Positions 27,116 through 35,382 of a stretch of DNA of 64,000 bases are shown here, one piece after another. This DNA is from Candidatus Zixiibacteriota bacterium. GTDB taxonomy: Bacteria > Zixibacteria > MSB-5A5 > UBA10806 > 4484-95. The notes beneath the pieces are model-generated. The model was not told the origin of the DNA, made no database searches, and saw only the letters and a list, made by a program, of their open reading frames with translations. Numbering within the stretch: the stretch's first letter is position 1; every line of letters begins with the position of its first letter. Position numbers and translations under genes: made by a program. The stretch lies in NCBI GenBank assembly GCA_024231855.1, contig JAAEQD010000273.1, positions 33,523 to 97,522 on the forward strand, in the 5' to 3' direction.

Positions 27116-28479
27116 TACACGCCTCCTACCACAAGGTTGTTAACGAGAATATGAGGACCGCCATGACATGAACGGATATTGGTCTGTCCCTTGCCGCAAC
27201 CGCCGATCTTGTTGAGTACGAAATCATTACCGATACCGGTGATATCATTCAATGTCTGATACAGGTTGCCGGTGACATTAAAATCTCTGACCATCCGTTC
27301 CAGTTTGCCGTTTTTAACGATATAACCGTAATGAGCGCCGAACGTGAAATTCTCGCCGGCTGTTTGGCCGCCCTTGGCATCGAGGATATACAGACCGTTG
27401 CCGAGTTTTTCCAGAAGCTCGTCTAAACTCAGTTTACCGGGCTTAATAAATATCGTTCCCATCCTGATAATGGGAGCGTAACGATAATCCTCGGCCACGC
27501 AATGTCCGGAAAGCGGCTCATCGAATTCCGCGGCGGTTCTTCTCGAATGAAGTCTTCCGGTTAGCACGCCGTTTTTCATAAGCTCGGTAGGCCGCACTTC
27601 GATACCTTCATCATCGTACTTGTAGAAACCAAGCTGATCGGGCAAGGTCGCGTCATCGACAATATTGAGTATGTCGCTGCCAAGTTTGTTGCCCAATTTC
27701 ATCTTTTCGCGCATCGCGGGCAGATTCTCAACGATATCGGCCTCGGAGAAATGTCCGAAAGCCTCATGAGTAAACACGCCGCCCAGATTGGGATTAAGTA
27801 CGCAGGGATAATCGCCGCCTTTGACCGGCTCGGCTTTCAACAAGTCGAGCGCCAGGCCGGTGCGCTTCTCGAAAAGGCTTTCCTGATCCCGGACAGTACC
27901 GAAACCGTTACTGCCGCCGCAACTCACCCTGACATTCTGAAGCAGGTTACCATCCTTGGCCATGATTTCGCCGAACAGGCCGGTGGTAATTAAATCCTCC
28001 CTGATCCGGGAGCCTTCTGTATTCAGGTAATGTTTCTCCCTGACCACTTCGCGATAACTCATAGTAGTGTTAATTATTTTTTCCTGGCTAAGCGGTATTT
28101 CATTATATTTACCAACCAGTTCGAGCTTCTCGGCCATCGAAATCTGACGGGGATCTTCCTTCAGCTCCGGCATAAAATCCGCCCGCGCAGGCTCAACATC
28201 CGCCAGTTTAACCGGCTTATCGATCTGGGCGGCGATCAGGCCGGCGTTCTCCACGGCCGTAATAATCGCCTTGTCGGCATCATCTTCCCTGGTGAAAACA
28301 ACCGATGACAACCCGCCATCCTTGAGCACCCGAACCACGAAGCCATCGGTGGAGTTCGAGCCGATCTGGGTCAACTCCTTGCCGCTGAAAGAAATACTGG
28401 TAGACTTCTTGACCTCGTACCTGATATCGCCATAGTCAACATCGGCTTTGGCAAGTATCGTCTTAAGTTTATCGAACAT
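27115..28479 (-). CDS. tldD: TldD-family metallopeptidase (second pair, cytosolic)
   Basis: A 454-residue TldD protein. The metal site is HEAFGH in GGVFTHEAFGHFSEADI near residue 239. It lacks the Tat signal of the other TldD in this window, so it is predicted cytoplasmic. The C-terminal segment GIGNDFVLNKIGGCGKGQTNIRSCHGG contains conserved glycine and cysteine residues seen in the family. An AGGAGG stands before the ATG. It heads the tldD-tldE-(micro-ORF) unit. Probable role: cleaving small unstructured peptides together with TldE. Confidence 0.92.
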   Translation of the reverse strand: MFDKLKTILAKADVDYGDIRYEVKKSTSISFSGKELTQIGSNSTDGFVVRVLKDGGLSSVVFTREDDADKAIITAVENAGLIAAQIDKPVKLADVEPARADFMPELKEDPRQISMAEKLELVGKYNEIPLSQEKIINTTMSYREVVREKHYLNTEGSRIREDLITTGLFGEIMAKDGNLLQNVRVSCGGSNGFGTVRDQESLFEKRTGLALDLLKAEPVKGGDYPCVLNPNLGGVFTHEAFGHFSEADIVENLPAMREKMKLGNKLGSDILNIVDDATLPDQLGFYKYDDEGIEVRPTELMKNGVLTGRLHSRRTAAEFDEPLSGHCVAEDYRYAPIIRMGTIFIKPGKLSLDELLEKLGNGLYILDAKGGQTAGENFTFGAHYGYIVKNGKLERMVRDFNVTGNLYQTLNDITGIGNDFVLNKIGGCGKGQTNIRSCHGGPHILVNNLVVGGV

Positions 28480-28655
28480 CTTACCTCCTGTAATTATCTA
28501 TCGAAAATCTTGATCAACCAAACATTTTAATGTACGAATGCCAGATATTTATGTTTAGAATATTATAAGAATTTGCGGGAGGAAGAGCAAACGAATTCAT
28601 TTCATCAATCAACTAGCATAAAATTGAAGCAATTAGCAGATTTAATAGTAGGTTG

Positions 28656-29147
28656 TTACCAATTATTTTCGCCGAGTTTTCCGGCCGGATTTTTACATGT
28701 GGGTTGTATGTCGGTGTTGGTGTTGGCCCAAATTTCTCCGGTGGTCGGATTGTAGGCGTAACCGCCTCTTTCTCCAACGATATCTCCCATCGTTGTTCCC
28801 TCAACAATTGAATCCGGGGCGTTGCTCGGGTCCTGGTATGGATTTGACGGAATACCGGCTTGACAAACCTCATTAGGCAGCATGAGCGCGGCTATACTTG
28901 GGTAATTATTATAGCCTGTCGTTACTATTCGATGCATATGCCATATACTGATAGACTCGCGCAAACCTCCCAATGATCCTTTGAGCGAACTCTCTCTTGA
29001 GGCCCCGGTTATGTCCTGATAATGCGTGATTGCGCCGGTTCCCAATATAGCGAGAATAACAATAGTCACGACCAGTTCAATTAAGGTAAACCCATTAGAA
29101 TTGGGATAATCAGACCTGATGTTTATGATCTTTTTGGTATTATTCAT
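28656..29147 (-). CDS. Type IV pilin-like / pseudopilin protein
   Basis: A 163-residue prepilin. The type III signal sequence is NSNGFTLIELVVTIVILAIL: cleavage after Gly leaves an N-terminal Phe with Glu at position 5, followed by the hydrophobic helix. The remainder (IPSNPYQDPSNAPDSIVEG, YAYNPTTGEIWANTN) matches the C-terminal pattern of type II pseudopilins and short type IV pilins. Start: ATG at 29147, after GGTGA; upstream in-frame codons have no SD. No prepilin peptidase or assembly genes adjoin it. PilT at 12.2 kb could act in the same system. Confidence 0.85.
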   Translation of the reverse strand: MNNTKKIINIRSDYPNSNGFTLIELVVTIVILAILGTGAITHYQDITGASRESSLKGSLGGLRESISIWHMHRIVTTGYNNYPSIAALMLPNEVCQAGIPSNPYQDPSNAPDSIVEGTTMGDIVGERGGYAYNPTTGEIWANTNTDIQPTCKNPAGKLGENNW

Positions 29148-29282
29148 TATATTATTCACCAATATAAGCAATCGGCACTCCATATTTAGATACAAATATA
29201 TATATAAAGCAATATGCTTGGGCATATGGATTATGTTACAAAAATGAACGACAAGACTATAGATTGATTTGTTTTGTACTAA

Positions 29283-30056
29283 TTATGGAGCAAGCTCGAT
29301 CCCGATCGGGCAGTGATCGGAGCCCATTATCTCCGGCCGGATGAAAGCCGATTTCAACCTTTCACGAAGGCTTTCGCTGACATAGAAATAATCAATCCGC
29401 CAGCCGACATTGCGCTCACGGGCCCGGGTTATCATATCCCACCAGGTGTATTGATCGGGCTGGTCGTTGAACATCCTGAATGTGTCGATATAGCCGTGCT
29501 CCAGAAATTTATCGATCCAGGCGCGTTCGATCGGCAGGAAACCCGATGTTTTCTCGTTTGGTTTCGGGCGAGCCAGATCGGTTTCCTTGTGGGCGGTGTT
29601 GACATCCCCGCAGATAACGATATTCTGGCCGGCTTTTTTCAGCTTTTCGACATGCTTCAGGCAGGCATCGTAGAAATCGAGCTTGTATTTAAGCCGCTCT
29701 TTACGGGCTTTGCCGTTGGGGAAATATATATTGAGCAGGGTAAAATTATCGTACTCGGCGATAAGAGTCCGGCCCTCCGAGTCGAATTTATTGATACCGA
29801 ATCCCTTGCTGACTTTGTTTGGCTTTATCTTCGAATAGATCGCCACGCCTGAATAGCCCTTCTTCTCGGCTGAGCAGAAATAACTGTGATAGCTGCCGAT
29901 CTGCCTGAGCTGATCGGGCACCTGCTCGGGTTGGGCTTTGGTCTCCTGAAGGCAGAGTATTTCGGGCTTATCTTTGAAAAACCAGTCCAGCGCCTTTTTC
30001 TTATGAATCGCCCGGATACCGTTGACATTCCATGACATCATTTTAATCGGTTTCAT
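29283..30056 (-). CDS. xthA: Exodeoxyribonuclease III (XthA family)
   Basis: A 257-residue AP endonuclease/exonuclease of the EEP superfamily, acting in base excision repair. Conserved blocks in order: [58 protein letters not shown] and [11 protein letters not shown], which include the catalytic Asp, Glu, Asn and His. The length fits the family. It appears to be a single gene, with a small SD (AAAGGAT) before the ATG. Confidence 0.95.
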   Translation of the reverse strand: MKPIKMMSWNVNGIRAIHKKKALDWFFKDKPEILCLQETKAQPEQVPDQLRQIGSYHSYFCSAEKKGYSGVAIYSKIKPNKVSKGFGINKFDSEGRTLIAEYDNFTLLNIYFPNGKARKERLKYKLDFYDACLKHVEKLKKAGQNIVICGDVNTAHKETDLARPKPNEKTSGFLPIERAWIDKFLEHGYIDTFRMFNDQPDQYTWWDMITRARERNVGWRIDYFYVSESLRERLKSAFIRPEIMGSDHCPIGIELAP

Positions 30057-30153
30057 TTATTTATCCTTTTGGTGTGCATGCGGTGTTGAACATAGTTAAA
30101 TATTAACGTGGAAGATAATGGATTCGGTTCCGGGTTTCAATCTTAAATAATTT

Positions 30154-30187
30154 GTAGGTCGAATTCCGACCGGAGGAGGAACTCGAC
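30154..30187 (-). repeat. Copy 1 of a ~35-base dispersed repeat
   Basis: Read on the - strand, this stretch matches the + strand at 31863-31897 at about 27 of 35 positions (shared blocks GTCG.GTTCCTCC, GGTCGGAA and C.ACCTA). The two copies are inverted with respect to each other and bracket one gene. Each copy is itself partly palindromic (GGTCG ... CGACC). Confidence 0.55.
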
Positions 30188-30199
30188 AATTACGACCAG

Positions 30200-31690
30200 T
30201 TACTTCTTAACCAAGCCCGACAAACCAACAGCCAGTAAGGTTGACAGGAACCAACCGGCGAATATATGAAACCACATATAATATTGCAATGCAGCACCCC
30301 ATGCGCCTTTATTGGCATTGGGCAACCAAAATTCTGCTTGATGGAGGTTGACAAGTGGTACGAACATATCGATGGAATAGAAAATTGGATTTAGCTTCGG
30401 ATAATCTTCAGAAATTACCCTTGTTGGTGATATTAAATCAGCCCCAGACCAGAATAATAAAGCGCCTATAGCCATGATAGCTAGTCCCCAATATAGCGCT
30501 CTTAACGGCCGATAACCGTAGCCGACCGTATATTTCAACATTTTATGCCATATTTTTTGTGGGCAGTTTAATTGTTTTAAGTAAGCTTCATCTTCGTTTT
30601 TTGCAATAAGTATTTGCTTAGCGTATTCATCACGGCCACTTTTGTGGTAGAATTTTGCTAGTTGTTCATATGGCTGAGGATGATATTCACTTTCTGGTTG
30701 CCGTTTAAGCCACTCAATTCTCTTTTGAGGCTCTAAAGGGGCTTTACCATAAATACTATCATAAGTGAAACCATCAAGTCTAAGATTACCTTTTTCAGGC
30801 CAACTTTCTTCGTCGTCCCATAATGTACCAATGTGTGCGGTTCTAAGTTTTAATACTGTATTTGATGGTTCTATAAAATCCCTTAATTGAAATGATCCTT
30901 TTATATCTGATCCAAAAAAGTTTATTTCACCTTGAACCTTAACTTTACTTCTAAGGAAAACGCTTCCTTTAACAATAACTTTATCTGCGCTTAAAGCAAC
31001 TTTGCTAGGATTAATAAACACACCAGAGTCGCACTCAAGATTGCCTCCAATATAGGCATTTAAAAGGCGTACTGCGCCTTCGGCCATAAATCCTTTGGAA
31101 AAAAGAACACTTCCATCAACATTTATTCCATCTGCAGCTAAGGCTTTGCCTTCCGAATTAATAAACTTTCCTGAACCGCAAGAAAGATCTCCTTGAATAT
31201 TTGCCCCAATTAAATTGACTTCACCTTCGGCATGAAATCCATCTCGCAAAAAAACATCATGTTCGACTATAAGCCTAAAGGCCATCATTGAACCTATAAA
31301 TGTGCCAGGCATTGCCAATGCGCTAATTTTTGAATTGTGTAAATTAATTCTATCCGGTATTGAACACTTTAAAAATAAAAATGGAATGGAAACTTCAATA
31401 AAATTTAGATTAAGTTCTCCATTAACACATACTCCATTAATCCAAATGCCTTTATTACTCACACAAGACAATGCATCTCCCCCACTACATAGCCACTCTA
31501 TCCTATCGGCAGCTAATTGCCGCTCCTCCCCCCAGTTCTCGGCATTTACGGGATCGTTTTCATCCTCATTAGCCGAGCTATAATCGGCCATATCGCCCTT
31601 CGCTACAGCGGTGAAAAGCTTGATATCGGCCGGGGATAACTCGCCGAATTTAGTTTCGGCCAGCTCTAGCAGTTTGTCTTCTTTGCCCAT
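30200..31690 (-). CDS. Membrane protein with beta-helix-like repeats
   Basis: A 496-residue protein of unproven function. Residues ~85-300 hold repeated units of the form GEVNLIGANIQGDLSC and GAVRLLNAYIGGNLEC, each followed by SGxFIN and ALxADxINVxGSVLF, which suggests a right-handed beta-solenoid. The C-terminus has two membrane segments (WGLAIMAIGALLFWSGADLI and WFHIFAGWFLSTLLAVGL). Homologues with this repeat are often labelled membrane-associated oxidoreductase, but I see no cofactor motif. Start: ATG at 31690 after GGGAGG. The gene is AT-richer than its neighbours and is bracketed by inverted repeats, so horizontal transfer is possible. Confidence 0.7.
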   Translation of the reverse strand: MGKEDKLLELAETKFGELSPADIKLFTAVAKGDMADYSSANEDENDPVNAENWGEERQLAADRIEWLCSGGDALSCVSNKGIWINGVCVNGELNLNFIEVSIPFLFLKCSIPDRINLHNSKISALAMPGTFIGSMMAFRLIVEHDVFLRDGFHAEGEVNLIGANIQGDLSCGSGKFINSEGKALAADGINVDGSVLFSKGFMAEGAVRLLNAYIGGNLECDSGVFINPSKVALSADKVIVKGSVFLRSKVKVQGEINFFGSDIKGSFQLRDFIEPSNTVLKLRTAHIGTLWDDEESWPEKGNLRLDGFTYDSIYGKAPLEPQKRIEWLKRQPESEYHPQPYEQLAKFYHKSGRDEYAKQILIAKNEDEAYLKQLNCPQKIWHKMLKYTVGYGYRPLRALYWGLAIMAIGALLFWSGADLISPTRVISEDYPKLNPIFYSIDMFVPLVNLHQAEFWLPNANKGAWGAALQYYMWFHIFAGWFLSTLLAVGLSGLVKK

Positions 31691-32005
31691 ATAATTAACC
31701 TCCCTGTGATGGGGACTGACTCGCCGGAGATTTGTCAAGTCGGCTTGTAATGCAAGCGAGCAGGTATGTTGTTAAAGTCTAAATCAACCGATTTGATTAT
31801 AGGGGTATTAGCTTATTTTGTAAAGGACGATATGCGGCAGTTCGGCAAGTCGCAGCTAAAACGTCGGGTTCCTCCCTTTGGTCGGAAACCAACCTAGTTC
31901 CTGAATAACGAATTTTTATTTTGATAAAAATACTATTATATATATATTGCTTCCGTAAATTCTAATTTCTTAACGTAATTTTCAAACCTAAAAGGAGTTT
32001 CTACA
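31691..32005. other. Intergenic region with repeat copy 2
   Basis: About 315 bases between divergent genes. It contains the repeat copy at 31863-31897 and a TATATATATAT tract near 31937-31948, then AAAAGGAG before the 32006 start. No gene is seen. Confidence 0.5.
31863..31897 (+). repeat. Copy 2 of a ~35-base dispersed repeat
   Basis: Same family as 30154-30187, in the opposite orientation. See that entry for the shared blocks. Confidence 0.55.
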
Positions 32006-32551
32006 ATGCTAAAACATATTTTCATCCTGGTTTTCCTTCTTATATTCGGTTCATTGGGCTATTCTACTGATCTGCCAACAGATAGAGGCAATTACATGGT
32101 AGCCGGCGGTTTCGCGTATAATCACGATGGCCGTATAGATAAAACAACTTTTATTCTTGATCCTTCTTTCTCATATTTCATTTTTTCTGGCTTTTCTATT
32201 GGATTAGATTTTTTATTCTGCAACGAATCCAGTAATTCATATTATTATAATTATGGTCGAGCTAGCAAAACTTATGGTATAGGTCCCAAGTTTAGATATT
32301 ATTGGATTTCTAATCCTGATACTGAAAAAGTCAAGGGCTCAGTGTTTCCTTACATCGGAGCCACAATCCATTACTTGATTTATGAAAAGTATTCTAATAA
32401 AGGCATAATTACTCCAGAAGTAGGTATAAATACGATGATATCGAATTCCGCGGCTATTTTTGTTGAGTACGACTATTCATTTCATGTGTCTCAAGCAAAG
32501 CCTTATACAAGCAACGCCCTTGTTGCCGGCTTCACCTATTTCATAAAATGA
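32006..32551 (+). CDS. Secreted or outer-membrane beta-barrel-like protein
   Basis: A 181-residue protein with a signal peptide (FILVFLLIFGSLGYS). Alternating aromatic/polar strands follow (YMVAGGFAYNHDG, FSYFIFSGFSIGLDFLFC, YGIGPKFRYYW, FPYIGATIHYLIY, AAIFVEYDYSFHV), ending in VAGFTYFIK, an aromatic C-terminal strand of outer-membrane barrels. An eight-stranded barrel of the OmpA-beta-barrel/OMP_b-brl type is likely. AAAAGGAG lies about 8 bases before the ATG. AT-rich, like the preceding gene. Function unknown. Confidence 0.75.
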   Translation: MLKHIFILVFLLIFGSLGYSTDLPTDRGNYMVAGGFAYNHDGRIDKTTFILDPSFSYFIFSGFSIGLDFLFCNESSNSYYYNYGRASKTYGIGPKFRYYWISNPDTEKVKGSVFPYIGATIHYLIYEKYSNKGIITPEVGINTMISNSAAIFVEYDYSFHVSQAKPYTSNALVAGFTYFIK

Positions 32552-32557
32552 TTCATC

Positions 32558-32605
32558 GTTCTGGCAGGTCGTAGCGAAGCGTGACCTGACAGAACATTAT
32601 TTCAG
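32558..32605. terminator. Bidirectional terminator between converging genes
   Basis: A 13-base stem with one mismatch (GTTCTGGCAGGTC / GACCTGACAGAAC, 12-base loop) is followed by ATTATTTCA. It separates the 32006 gene (+) from the 32602 gene (-). Confidence 0.65.
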
Positions 32606-32973
32606 CGTGCTCTATTTATAAACAGCCCGGTCAGATTTACCGTCAAGAACATGCAGGCCATTGGAATCCAGACGCCGAGAATGCTTTCGAACATGGCGAA
32701 GTTTTTCAAAATCAGAAGCGAGACTACGAAAACATCCATGAAAAGCGCGAAACACACGATAATAAAAGCCGTTAACAAAGGCGAGGTGTAATTGAATTTC
32801 CTGAAATACGAAAGCGATATAAAATAGAAAATAATCGGCGCGCCGATCGCGTGGATAATTTGCGCGTTCAGCTCCGAGGTGAAACTCATGCCTATGCCCA
32901 TTATAGCGCCGCATAAAGCCCAGCCGACAAAAGCGTGAAGCAGGATTATAGCTGTCTTTTTGGTATTATTCAT
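32602..32973 (-). CDS. Small four-helix membrane protein
   Basis: A 123-residue hydrophobic protein with four predicted membrane segments (IILLHAFVGWALCGAIMGIG, IIHAIGAPIIFYFISLSY, LLTAFIIVCFALFMDVFVV, LGVWIPMACMFLTVNLTGLF). The pattern resembles small uncharacterised DUF-type integral membrane proteins. Start: ATG at 32973 with GGGGAAT 8 bases upstream. Function unknown; it stands alone on the - strand. Confidence 0.7.
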   Translation of the reverse strand: MNNTKKTAIILLHAFVGWALCGAIMGIGMSFTSELNAQIIHAIGAPIIFYFISLSYFRKFNYTSPLLTAFIIVCFALFMDVFVVSLLILKNFAMFESILGVWIPMACMFLTVNLTGLFINRAR

Positions 32974-33106
32974 ATTTATTCCCCAATTAGCATATTTCAT
33001 AAATCGAAAACCTATATAGCTGAAAGGCTTAAGGAAATCAACCTGAATACTTGCTTATATTAAGATAATTATATATTATTTAAGGATTACATTTGGAGGT
33101 GATTAA

Positions 33107-34186
33107 ATGACCCCGGAGATAGAAAGAAAAGTCCAATCGTTATCGTTTTTAGTCGGCAACACGCCGCTTCTGGAGGTTGAGTTCAAGCTCGGCGGCCGGA
33201 TTCGAAAGATTTACGCCAAAGCCGAACATCTGAATATGACCGGCAGTATCAAGGACCGGATGGCGCTTCATATACTGAAACGAGCCTATCACGAAGGTCG
33301 CCTGAGGCCGGGAGATACGATAGTCGAAGCCACCAGCGGCAATACCGGGATATCGTTTGCCGCGATCGGCCGGGCGCTTGGTCATCCGGTGACAATATTC
33401 ATGCCGAACTGGATGAGCCGCGAGCGAGTCGACCTGATCCAGAGCCTGGGCGCGGATATCAAGGGTGTATCACGGGAAGAGGGCGGCTTTGTGGGCAGTA
33501 TCAGCATGGCCGAGGAGATGTCTCGAACATGCGATAACTGTTTTTTGCCCAGCCAGTTTTCCAATATCGACAATGTAGACGCGCACTATGAGGCCACGGC
33601 CCCGGAGCTCTGGTGGCAGCTTCAGTACAACGGCCATACCCCCGACGCTTTCGTTGCCGGCGTGGGCACGGGCGGCACGATCATGGGCGTGGGCAAATAT
33701 TTCCGGGAGCATCAACCCCTGACTAAAATCCACCCCATGGAGCCGGCCAATTCTCCGACTTTGAGAACCGGTAAAAAAATCGGACAGCATCGAATTCAGG
33801 GTATCTCCGATGAGTTCATACCATCCATAATCAATTTCGATTCGCTTGATTCGATAATCGATGTTGACGATGGCGACGCCATTATCATGGCCCAAAAACT
33901 GGCCGGCAGGCTGGGATTAGCGGTCGGAATATCATCGGGAGCCAATTTCCTGGCGGCGATAAAGGTTCAGGATCAGATCCATGAATCGGCGGTGGTGGCC
34001 ACGGTTTTTCCCGACGACAATAAGAAATATTTGAGCACCGATCTATTGAAAGAAGAACCGGTTAAAACCGATTTTGTATCGACCGAGGTAGAGCTTCTGG
34101 GCTATTCGGCGTTTAAGCGCGTCTGTCATACCTGCTGCGATTTCGAGCATTGCACCGAGAGAAAGGCACAGATAGAACATTCATAA
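33107..34186 (+). CDS. Cysteine synthase-like PLP enzyme with C-terminal Cys cluster
   Basis: A 359-residue fold-type II PLP enzyme. The Schiff-base lysine is in [11 protein letters not shown] near residue 49. The substrate loop is [12 protein letters not shown] (~84-95) and the phosphate-binding loop is [10 protein letters not shown] (~194-203). A conserved Ser near the PLP nitrogen is in [11 protein letters not shown]. The core makes cysteine from O-acetyl- or O-phosphoserine, or cystathionine. Beyond the core, the tail contains [11 protein letters not shown], four cysteines and two histidines, absent from standard CysK, perhaps a metal or redox site. GGAGG lies before the ATG. Confidence 0.85.
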   Translation: MTPEIERKVQSLSFLVGNTPLLEVEFKLGGRIRKIYAKAEHLNMTGSIKDRMALHILKRAYHEGRLRPGDTIVEATSGNTGISFAAIGRALGHPVTIFMPNWMSRERVDLIQSLGADIKGVSREEGGFVGSISMAEEMSRTCDNCFLPSQFSNIDNVDAHYEATAPELWWQLQYNGHTPDAFVAGVGTGGTIMGVGKYFREHQPLTKIHPMEPANSPTLRTGKKIGQHRIQGISDEFIPSIINFDSLDSIIDVDDGDAIIMAQKLAGRLGLAVGISSGANFLAAIKVQDQIHESAVVATVFPDDNKKYLSTDLLKEEPVKTDFVSTEVELLGYSAFKRVCHTCCDFEHCTERKAQIEHS

Positions 34187-34285
34187 GCCGGCCATGTTGT
34201 TGAAGCCGTTGATAATTATTCGCTCGCAACATCTGATAATAACATTTCGTATGGATATTATTGATATTTGGCTGGAGGAATCCTT

Positions 34286-35245
34286 ATGAAAAAAGCAATG
34301 TCTTTTATTCCGCTTATCTTAATCAGCTTAATGACCGCGATTTGTTCCGGCGAAAAAACCGACATAAAGGAATCTCCAAAATCGACCTCATCGATAATCG
34401 GCGGCTTTCCAATCAAAATGATAAGGAATAAGGTGATATTGCCGGTGCGGGTGAACGATTCGAAAGAACTGGAGATAATCCTCGATACCGGCATGCCCTT
34501 TGACGGCCTTTACCTTTTTCATAAGGAACTAAAAGGTGAGTTGGCTCTGGAGGGCGTGAAAGAGGTACAGGTACCTGGCGCCGGTAGCGGAGAAGCATCA
34601 ACCGCCATACAATCAGATTCGGCCAGATTGTCATTTGGTGATATCGAGATCATGACCGAATCGGTGATTATATCCCAAAGCGCGACAACCCAGTGGTTCG
34701 GCGCCGATGGCGTTTTGGGATATACTCTATTCGGACGATACGCGATCGAGATTGACTATGACGAGATGGTTATCAATTTGCACGATACAACTAAAATTGA
34801 TCCGGATAGTACCTGGGAGAAGGTTGAGATAACATTGCCAAAAGGTATTCCATTCCTGGAGGCATCGGTGGCGGTAACCGGAGACAGCCTAATCCCGGTC
34901 ACACTTTATATAGATCTGGCCTCAAGCGACGCGCTTGAGATGTTGGTTAAATCCGATATGAAATTTGAACTGCCCGAAAACTGTACCGAGACATATCTCG
35001 GCACCGGATTAAGCGGCGATATCTACGGCAAAACCGGCCGGATTTCAATTTTCAAACTTGGCTCATTTGAGTTGCACGATCTTCCCGGGGCTTTCGCCCC
35101 GGCTGAGGTTCGATCCAGGCAGGAAGGCGCCGATGGTATCCTGGCCAACAATGCCCTGCGTCGATTCAATGTTATTTTCGATTACAGTCATGAGACAATG
35201 TACATTAAGCCAAACAGTTATTTTCCGCGGCCGTTTGAGCAGTAG
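34286..35245 (+). CDS. Retropepsin-like aspartic peptidase (clan AA), exported
   Basis: A 319-residue protein. An N-terminal signal segment (SFIPLILISLMTAICSG) is followed by a retropepsin-like fold: the first half holds EIILDTGMPFDGLYLF with the DTG motif. The symmetry-related site in the second half reads TLYIDLASSDALEM, where DTG is replaced by DLAS, so a two-lobed active site may be incomplete. Other strands (GADGVLGYTLFGRYAIEIDY and DGILANNALRRFNVIFDY) fit PDZ-less clan AA proteins. Start: ATG at 34286 after GGAGG with 7-base spacing; an upstream in-frame codon at 34268 is unlikely. Confidence 0.75.
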   Translation: MKKAMSFIPLILISLMTAICSGEKTDIKESPKSTSSIIGGFPIKMIRNKVILPVRVNDSKELEIILDTGMPFDGLYLFHKELKGELALEGVKEVQVPGAGSGEASTAIQSDSARLSFGDIEIMTESVIISQSATTQWFGADGVLGYTLFGRYAIEIDYDEMVINLHDTTKIDPDSTWEKVEITLPKGIPFLEASVAVTGDSLIPVTLYIDLASSDALEMLVKSDMKFELPENCTETYLGTGLSGDIYGKTGRISIFKLGSFELHDLPGAFAPAEVRSRQEGADGILANNALRRFNVIFDYSHETMYIKPNSYFPRPFEQ

Positions 35246-35290
35246 CATTATTTGAATTCGCGGTTTCCATAAAATCGGGAATATGAAATG

Positions 35291-35346
35291 AAGGGGGCGT
35301 CGGCAGAGTTCAGCGATCGCGCTGGAGACGACGCCCCTTTAAGTTT
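35291..35346 (+). terminator. Terminator between converging genes
   Basis: GGGGCGTC pairs with GACGCCCC, with an inner CAGCG / CGCTG stem, followed by TTTAAGTTTT. It serves the aspartic-peptidase gene and possibly, on the - strand, the M16 genes. Confidence 0.65.
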
Positions 35347-35382
35347 TGAATTATTCGGTTTGTACCTACCTGTCGATCTTCC

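Noticed and set aside
29313..29852. 179-codon + frame
   Set aside because: Antisense shadow of exonuclease III, which has all family motifs on the other strand.
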